Positions 58,572 through 64,000 of a stretch of 64,000 nt of DNA are shown piece after piece (the first letter of the stretch is position 1; the number at the start of each line of letters is the position of its first letter). This DNA comes from Nemania diffusa (lineage: Eukaryota > Ascomycota > Sordariomycetes > Xylariales > Xylariaceae). The notes under the pieces were generated by a model. The model saw only the letters and a program-made list of their open reading frames with translations, ran no database searches and was not told the origin of the DNA. The stretch spans positions 2,705,501-2,769,500 of the forward strand of contig JBBPUQ010000007.1 in NCBI GenBank assembly GCA_038501195.1, written 5' to 3'. The position numbers and the translations under genes were made by a program.

Positions 58572-61225
58572 ATGACCGAACAGCTTAAGTCCGCATCTGG
58601 TAAACGTCAACGTCGCCGCTCTACTAAGAGCTGCGAACCATGCCGTGCTCGTAAGTGCCGCCTGTTGCTTATTCAGAGCACCAGCTTGAAATTTCACCTG
58701 AATAAGGCTGAGAATTGGGCCAATGAAGGATATATGACTAATGACATTCAATAGGTAAAATTAAGTGTGATCGGGGTTTGCCTTGTAGGCCATGTTTGAG
58801 ATCAAGGGCGTCTTTGCTGTGCACTTACACACTTAATCACATCCCCGGCTCACCTAGACCAGAGGCACATACTTCTCCTCATCTTGATCCTATAGAAGAG
58901 GATGAGGTACCTGCCGCTTCGCCTATAAGGTCCCAGAGCGGAGATGCACCCAGTCTCATTGGAACCCCGTATATCTCTCAGGACCACGATACAACAACAC
59001 CGAACTTGGCACGCCGAGTTATTGTTCTAGAGAATTTATTTCAAACATCGGATAACGATTCTAGACATAATAGCTCAGTGAAAGACTTAGAGACCAGGCT
59101 GGCTAGGATCGAGCACCGTGTCGGGGGCTCGTCTTCTGACTCCAAATCAGATAAATCTGACCTTCGAATCAAACTCCCACGTCCGCATCTTCGCGCAGAG
59201 CACGAGAAAACCAGATTGTTTGGAAAGACACACTGGGTTCACTCACTCGACCAGGTAGGCACACCTTACACAGAGATTAATGTGAGTAAGTGAGTAGCTA
59301 ATCATGAAATTAGTTCAACATACTCGCTCAAATGCAATCTAAACCCTACTCCCCAGTAGATGGAGTACAAGCTGAGGCCAATGGAGCTATGCTCGAGGCC
59401 GCCAGTGCCCGTCGCCGTGCCAAAGCCCCCGCAGCTAGATTGCTTCAGGAGCCTATGCCCGCGCTGCGTGAGTCTATACCGGCCAAGAGTATCTGCGATC
59501 AGGCGATCGATGGCTATCTCCGCACCTTCGAACGAATGTTCCGTATTATTCATGTGCCCTCTTTCATGAGGGAGTATGAGAACTATTGGACTCAAGCAGA
59601 GCCGACACAAAGCGAATTTCTTATGAAGCTCACTATGGTCCTTACAATCGGCGCTATCTTCTCAACCGACAGGTCCGTCGCTAACGAAATCAAGAGAACT
59701 GCTCGTAATTGGGTATATGCTGTACAATGGTGGCTCACAGGTCCTACGGTACGGTCTAGTATACAGATACCAACACTTCACTTCTACTAGCTGTCGTTGA
59801 TATCAAGACTTATAGCTGACTTCTTAACAGGAACGTGATGCCATGAGCATCGATGGAATACAAGTATTCTGTCTTTTATTATTAGCCCGCCAAACTAGTG
59901 CGCTCGGCGGAACTGCATCTATAATCACAGAGGCCTTATCGAAGCTATCCTTCACGTTGGGTTTACACATCGATCCTCGTTTCCACCCCTCAGTGACACC
60001 CTTTGAGTCAGAACTACGCCGTCGCCTGTGGTTAACCGTCCTCGAGTTGACAACCATCACCTCCTTAAACTCAACCCTTCCACTTCTTCTACACGCCGGC
60101 GACTATCAAGTTCCATTGCCATCAAACATTGCGGATTTCAAATTGGGTAAAAACAAGGACGCCGAGGTGCCCCAAGAACAAAGCAAGCACGAAGGATTGG
60201 ACTGTTCTCTCCAGATCATGTTGGCGAAATCACTGCGTTTGCGTATGCAAATCGTCCAAGAGATGAACGACACAAGTCGAGAAGCCACATACGAAAAGGC
60301 CATCGCGCTCTCCAACAACCTACAAACGCATTGCCGGGAGATGTCGGCATTCTTCCAACCAAGCGAAACCCAGCAGCAAAACCTGCCCCCGACCGCGGGC
60401 TTCCACCACAAGTTCCTCGACACATACTTCCGACGCCTGATCCTGTTTCTCCACCGCCCCTTCGCGCACCACGCCCGCAAAGACCACCGCTACTTCCTGT
60501 CGCGGAAGATCTGTCTCGAATCGAGCCTGATCATGGCCTCGCACACCGAGGCCATGGACCTCCAGGCGGGCGCCCTCGACGACTTCTCGTACTGCTGCAT
60601 CTCGGGCAGCGGCATGTTCAAGGGCGCGATGGGGCAGGACATCATCCTGGGGGTGTCGCTCGAGATCGTGACGCAGCTCGAGGAGGAGGGGCTCGACGAC
60701 CCGCGCAACAGCCGCGCCGCGCCGCGGACGGACCCGCTCGCGCTGCTCGCGCGCAGCCACAGGGAGCCGTTCATGCGGTACCTGAAGCACGTGCAGGGGC
60801 AGTGGCGGCAGATCATCCGCCTGGGCAGGCCGAGCCTCAAGCAGTACCTCTTCCTGTCGTGCATCCTGGCGCACATCGACGCCATGGAGGGCGGGCGGGA
60901 CGCCAAGGCCGACATCCTCGACACCATCCGCCGCGTGCTGAGGGAGTGCACGGTGCTGCTGCGCGAGTCGCCCGCGTACGGGAGCACCGAGATCGCGGCT
61001 GAGTGGCTGGACGACACGTCGCCTGATACTATCGACACGATGGCGCTCTTCGGGTTCGACTTTAGCGCGCTCGTAAGTTCTCTCTCCCCCCCCCCCCCTG
61101 CCCGCCTTTTCTTAGATCCCGTGTTCAGCTTGCTCACTCTGCCATCACAGGACCCTACCTTCGGCACGGACATGCCGGTCTGGACGGACGCGTCGAGTGC
61201 GGGGGACGTCCAGAATTTCATCTGA
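58572..61225 (+). CDS. Zn2Cys6 transcription factor with fungal_trans domain
   Basis: Exons 58572-58650, 58755-59254, 59314-59748, 59831-61072 and 61151-61225; 776 aa. The first intron (104 nt) splits the zinc cluster, and splicing rebuilds it as SCEPCRARKIKCDRGLPC followed by RPC and a later C (LLCTY). The third join rebuilds WWLTGPT-ERDAMSIDGIQV, followed by FCLLLLARQTSA, the familiar middle-homology segment, and LRRRLWLTVLEL. The last intron (78 nt, GTAAGT...CACAG) is a multiple of three with no stop, so intron retention would still give a protein. Nuclear, DNA-binding; target unknown. From about 60400 to 61030 the third codon positions become strongly G/C, unlike the first half of the same exon. 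Confidence 0.88.
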
Positions 61226-62008
61226 ACTACACCGTGCCGATTATGTCGAACATCTATATGTGAGCCCCCGATGCACTAAGCATTACGGGTCCGTGCTAAG
61301 GTAGGTTATCGAAATCTGGACTTGCTGCACAGTTGCTCACAAATACTTTAGATGGGCCTCGACCTTTCATGCAGTAGCCGCTGTCCACCCTCTCGGAGTT
61401 CGGAAATGCATGTCTCGGGACTGTCGGCCGCTCTGCTGCTGTAACTTAATAAGGGCGAGCGCATTCTCCTAGTCTAATACATAGCCTTCCACGCTAGATA
61501 CGGCGCTGAGACGACGCATGACAAAGCACACGGGTTTCCGACGCTTTGAGGCACCTAGCCCTCTATTATTAGGTCTAAGGCTAGACATGAGACCAAACGG
61601 AATAATGCCACTAGCGGTGGAGTGAGGGGTGTATGAATGTTATATTCCACGTGTTTGGATACGTCGATAAAGAGGGGGACCAGGTCATCATGCTCAACTA
61701 GAGATGTCATGCCTTGTACAGTACATAGTATACCCCCCTCCAACTCTTCCTCGCGGGTATTCCAAATTAGCTGATAGGAGCCGATCGCGGGCGATGGCGG
61801 GAGAAATAGCAGGATCTGCAGCTAATGTGGTGCATGCTCGAGGATATTCTCATCATGTTTTCTTTCGTTTCGTGACCTATAGGTAGTATGAAGGTGTATA
61901 ATAGTCTCGCCAACAAGATGCCGGCGTCTTATGTACATACATCTCTACAATGGATCGCAGAGGTAACATAATACACACTCAACAGAATTTGGTTACGCAG
62001 GAGCTTGT
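61226..62008. other. Intergenic between convergent genes
   Basis: 3' flanks of the Zn2Cys6 gene and the ESCO-finger gene; no further gene recognised. Confidence 0.4.
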
Positions 62009-62785
62009 TTATTCGGCTACATCATTCTCCGCGCTGGCTCGTATCTTCGCTCTTCGTAGCGCGGCATGGCGGCGCGCGTGGTATTTAACATCCATCTTGT
62101 GGAGGTGATTGTACAACATTCCGCACTCCTTGCACTCGGTATATTGTGCCTCATTAATAGAGAGGCTCAATGTTGTCTGTACTGACGCTGTTTTCTTCTC
62201 TTGCCGCTTATTCCCCAAGACTTTCCCATCTTCCGATCGATTCTTAGCCGTGCTTTCTGTTTGGTTCAGCGTGTTGGGTGTGATTTCTGACAGCGCAGAA
62301 GCGCATTTAAGTGCAGGCGACTCTCTAACACGTGTTCTTCCTATCCGTTCCTTTTCATATTGATTCTCCTGTTCCTCATCGCTAGCCTCCTTTTCGTCTA
62401 AATGTTGTGTCACCACGCGAGTCTTCAACCTTCTAGTCCTCCTCTTTGCAGGGATAGCGGGGGGTGATGATGGAGGTGTGATTATAGGTCCATCTTCTGA
62501 TGACGGTTCTGATACCGGGTCAGAGGATGAGATAATGGCCGGTGTTATTCTTCCGAAATAGGCGGTAATTGTGCCCTTCTTTGTGAGCGGTAAGGAAGGA
62601 GGAAGCTTCGCCATTGAGGCTGTGGCGCCATGCTCGGAGTCTGAGGTAGAGGGCTTTGTGCCCTCATCGTGGATTGAGGGCATGGGGGGATTGTTGATAC
62701 ATCGTCGCTTTGGAGTTGGTTCGATCGACTCTGTCGATGAAGTACGTTTGCTATAGGTTCGGAGTGGTCGTCGACGAGGTTCCAT
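62009..62785 (-). CDS. ESCO/Eco1-type zinc-finger protein lacking an acetyltransferase domain
   Basis: Single-exon frame of 258 aa from ATG 62785. The N-terminal half is basic and Ser/Pro-rich with KKGTITAYFGRI, which resembles a PCNA-interacting motif context, and a bipartite-like nuclear signal (AKRRTRRLKTR). The C-terminus has QTTLSLSINEAQYTECKECG then MLYNHLHKMDVKYHARRHAA, the C2H2-type finger that in Eco1/ESCO cohesin acetyltransferases precedes the catalytic domain. Here the protein stops 15 residues after the last His, so the acetyltransferase part is absent. It could be a distinct finger-only family or an Eco1-derived truncation. A nuclear, chromatin-linked role is inference. Confidence 0.7.
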   Translation of the reverse strand: MEPRRRPLRTYSKRTSSTESIEPTPKRRCINNPPMPSIHDEGTKPSTSDSEHGATASMAKLPPSLPLTKKGTITAYFGRITPAIISSSDPVSEPSSEDGPIITPPSSPPAIPAKRRTRRLKTRVVTQHLDEKEASDEEQENQYEKERIGRTRVRESPALKCASALSEITPNTLNQTESTAKNRSEDGKVLGNKRQEKKTASVQTTLSLSINEAQYTECKECGMLYNHLHKMDVKYHARRHAALRRAKIRASAENDVAE

Positions 62786-63414
62786 GGAGCAGGATCTTAA
62801 TGAGGATATGTACAGACGCTCCGGTTTCCCTATCCTATAGTTGCAGTATTGGCATCAGCGGTGATGAGAATCGTTGGGGTTCAGAACTTACCGTAAGGCT
62901 TCCTTTGATTGTACGTTATGCAATTCCATTTGGGGGACCTCGGAACTTCAATATATTATAAACAATAGCCCAAAACACCCCAATAGGGAAATCTGTGCGA
63001 GGTCAAAATATGGTTGCCAAGATACCATATCCTGTAAATACATTCATTGATATACCTAGCGCACGTACAATACTGTAAGGTTGAAGGGTTGTGTAGAAAT
63101 AATGGTTCAAGTCGGGTACCGAGGGCTCTCGGGGAGACGCGTTAATAGAGATTGGAGACGCGTCGCGACATGGTAAAAGCATAAAATGTCAAGCGGGGCG
63201 TGAATGTGGGGTGACGTAGCTAACCATCATATGTCCCCACATTTACCGGCTAGCTGTTGCCAGCTGATCGCCAGCTGTCGCAGCATCTGTATACCTAGGT
63301 ACCTAGGCAGGTACATCATAATTTTCGGCCAGCCGGTGATGCAAGGGGCCAGGAGATGGAAAGTATTGAATTATCGATTAATTGTAACTGTAAGGTAGGC
63401 CGTGGGGCTCTCAT
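62786..63414. other. Intergenic
   Basis: No gene is supported. A GGTACC/CCTAGG palindromic cluster occurs at about 63290-63315. It is the promoter side of the ESCO-finger gene and the 3' flank of the VMA12-like gene. Confidence 0.4.
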
Positions 63415-63993
63415 CTATGTTTCACTCTTTATCCTTCTTCGTACACTGGTCTCTAACTCGTGCGCATCTTCCTCGATTATAGGCGTAGGTTCTTTAACGT
63501 GTGTCTTGTCGTCCTCTTCGCTGACAACCCAAGTTTTAACAACCTCTTGGACTTCTTTCATCTTTGCTTCTTTCTTTTCGCCTTCAGACATCCTCCACGT
63601 ATAGGCAGAGTATACAGCAACCTCTGTGATGGCGACTAGAAGAGCTCCGCCTAAACTTAGGAATAGTCGAGCCGATACAGGCCACCATTGAGCAGCCTTC
63701 CAAAGCGCTGCGCCACAACCGAAAACACTGACGAGAAAGTTGATAATCAAGGTCACCTGTTTCTGAATGTCTCCAAACTCGAGATCGGTGGCCTCCATGT
63801 CAGATTCCTTAGACGGTTTATTCACTTCGGCGAATGAATGCGCCATCGGGGCAAGGGGGAATCGTTCGGCAAAGCTCTCTCGCGGAGGCGCTTTTCGTAT
63901 CATGCGCTCGTATGATCGTTCCTCCTCATCTCGTCGCAGTCTTGCCATTAGCGCCTTGTACTCGTCGGTCTGGTTTCTTATTAGTAAATCATC
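63415..63993 (-). CDS. VMA12: V-ATPase assembly factor VMA12-like, 3' part (runs off window)
   Basis: The last exon(s) of a minus-strand gene whose 5' end lies beyond base 64000. The exon appears to begin at 63993 after an acceptor TTAG (63997-63994), reading DDLLIRNQTDEYKALMARL. Diagnostic text follows: LRRDEEERSYERMI, then EFGDIQKQVTLIINFLVSVF. Two membrane segments come next (about INFLVSVFGCGAALW and ARLFLSLGGALLVAITEVAVYSAY), and then a charged cytosolic tail ending KSET. This matches Vma12/Vph2 (TMEM199 family), an ER protein that with Vma21 and Vma22 assembles the V0 sector of the vacuolar ATPase. ATG 63948 is internal and should not be taken as the start. Confidence 0.85.
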   Translation of the reverse strand, partial: DDLLIRNQTDEYKALMARLRRDEEERSYERMIRKAPPRESFAERFPLAPMAHSFAEVNKPSKESDMEATDLEFGDIQKQVTLIINFLVSVFGCGAALWKAAQWWPVSARLFLSLGGALLVAITEVAVYSAYTWRMSEGEKKEAKMKEVQEVVKTWVVSEEDDKTHVKEPTPIIEEDAHELETSVRRRIKSET

Positions 63994-64000
63994 CTAACTG

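Noticed and set aside
60320..61221. Long frames on both strands within the second Zn2Cys6 gene
   Set aside because: They arise from strong G/C third positions; Arg/Pro/Ala-rich shadows with no domain.
63415..63948. 177-codon frame from ATG 63948 as a complete gene
   Set aside because: The VMA12-like frame continues upstream through DEYKAL to a splice acceptor at 63994, so the ATG is internal and the gene is cut by the window end.
1..64000. tRNA or 5S rRNA genes
   Set aside because: I looked for the GGTTCGAATCC-type T-arm and 5S-like starts on both strands and saw none; a covariance-model search would be needed to be certain.

Overview
The window looks like nuclear DNA of a filamentous ascomycete (Pezizomycotina, possibly a Sordariomycete; the class is a guess). 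Evidence: short 45-105 nt introns with GTRNGT donors, CTRAY branch sites and YAG acceptors; fungus-restricted families (DUF6594, DUF7025-AAA, DUF7708, Zn2Cys6 regulators, GtaA-type glutaminase); and transposons degraded by C-to-T/G-to-A mutation of the RIP type. I see no tRNA, rRNA or CRISPR. Gene models with introns were built by hand from splice signals and reading frame, and exon coordinates are in the entries.

Layout. 1-14 kb: a DUF6594 membrane protein, a repeat-rich P/Q protein ORF, a copia pol remnant, an 805-bp foldback element with long inverted repeats, about 4 kb dense in TACCTAGGTA-like palindromes, and a C2H2 zinc-finger regulator with a long pyrimidine-rich leader. 14-23.5 kb: a gene-poor stretch with degenerate tandem repeats, then a zinc-finger DEDDh RNA exonuclease and a CobW/COG0523 metallochaperone GTPase. 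23.7-30 kb: two divergent genes of types common in fungal accessory or self-recognition repertoires, a DUF7708 protein and a DUF7025-AAA ATPase. Each has one junction where the simplest model breaks frame.

31.6-46 kb is the most striking part. A fungal SERAC1/DUF676-like alpha/beta-hydrolase gene, already decayed, is split by a 13,148-bp LTR retrotransposon (325-bp LTRs, TAGGC target duplication) that landed on the 3' splice site of one of its introns. A second complete LTR element (5,848 bp, 308-bp LTRs, TAAAC duplication) is nested inside it. Almost the whole 13 kb is stripped of G and C (3-4 G/C per 60 bases in lines I counted). The mutated tract begins and ends inside the outer LTRs, so the unmutated outer parts of the LTRs reveal what the rest used to be.

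46-64 kb: ordinary accessory-type genes: a GFA/CENP-V-fold enzyme, an MFS transporter followed by a Zn2Cys6 regulator, a protein-kinase-like gene with a repeat insertion in its hinge region, a secreted glutaminase A-like protein, a second Zn2Cys6 regulator, an ESCO-type zinc-finger protein lacking the acetyltransferase domain, and the 3' part of a VMA12-like V-ATPase assembly factor running off the window end.
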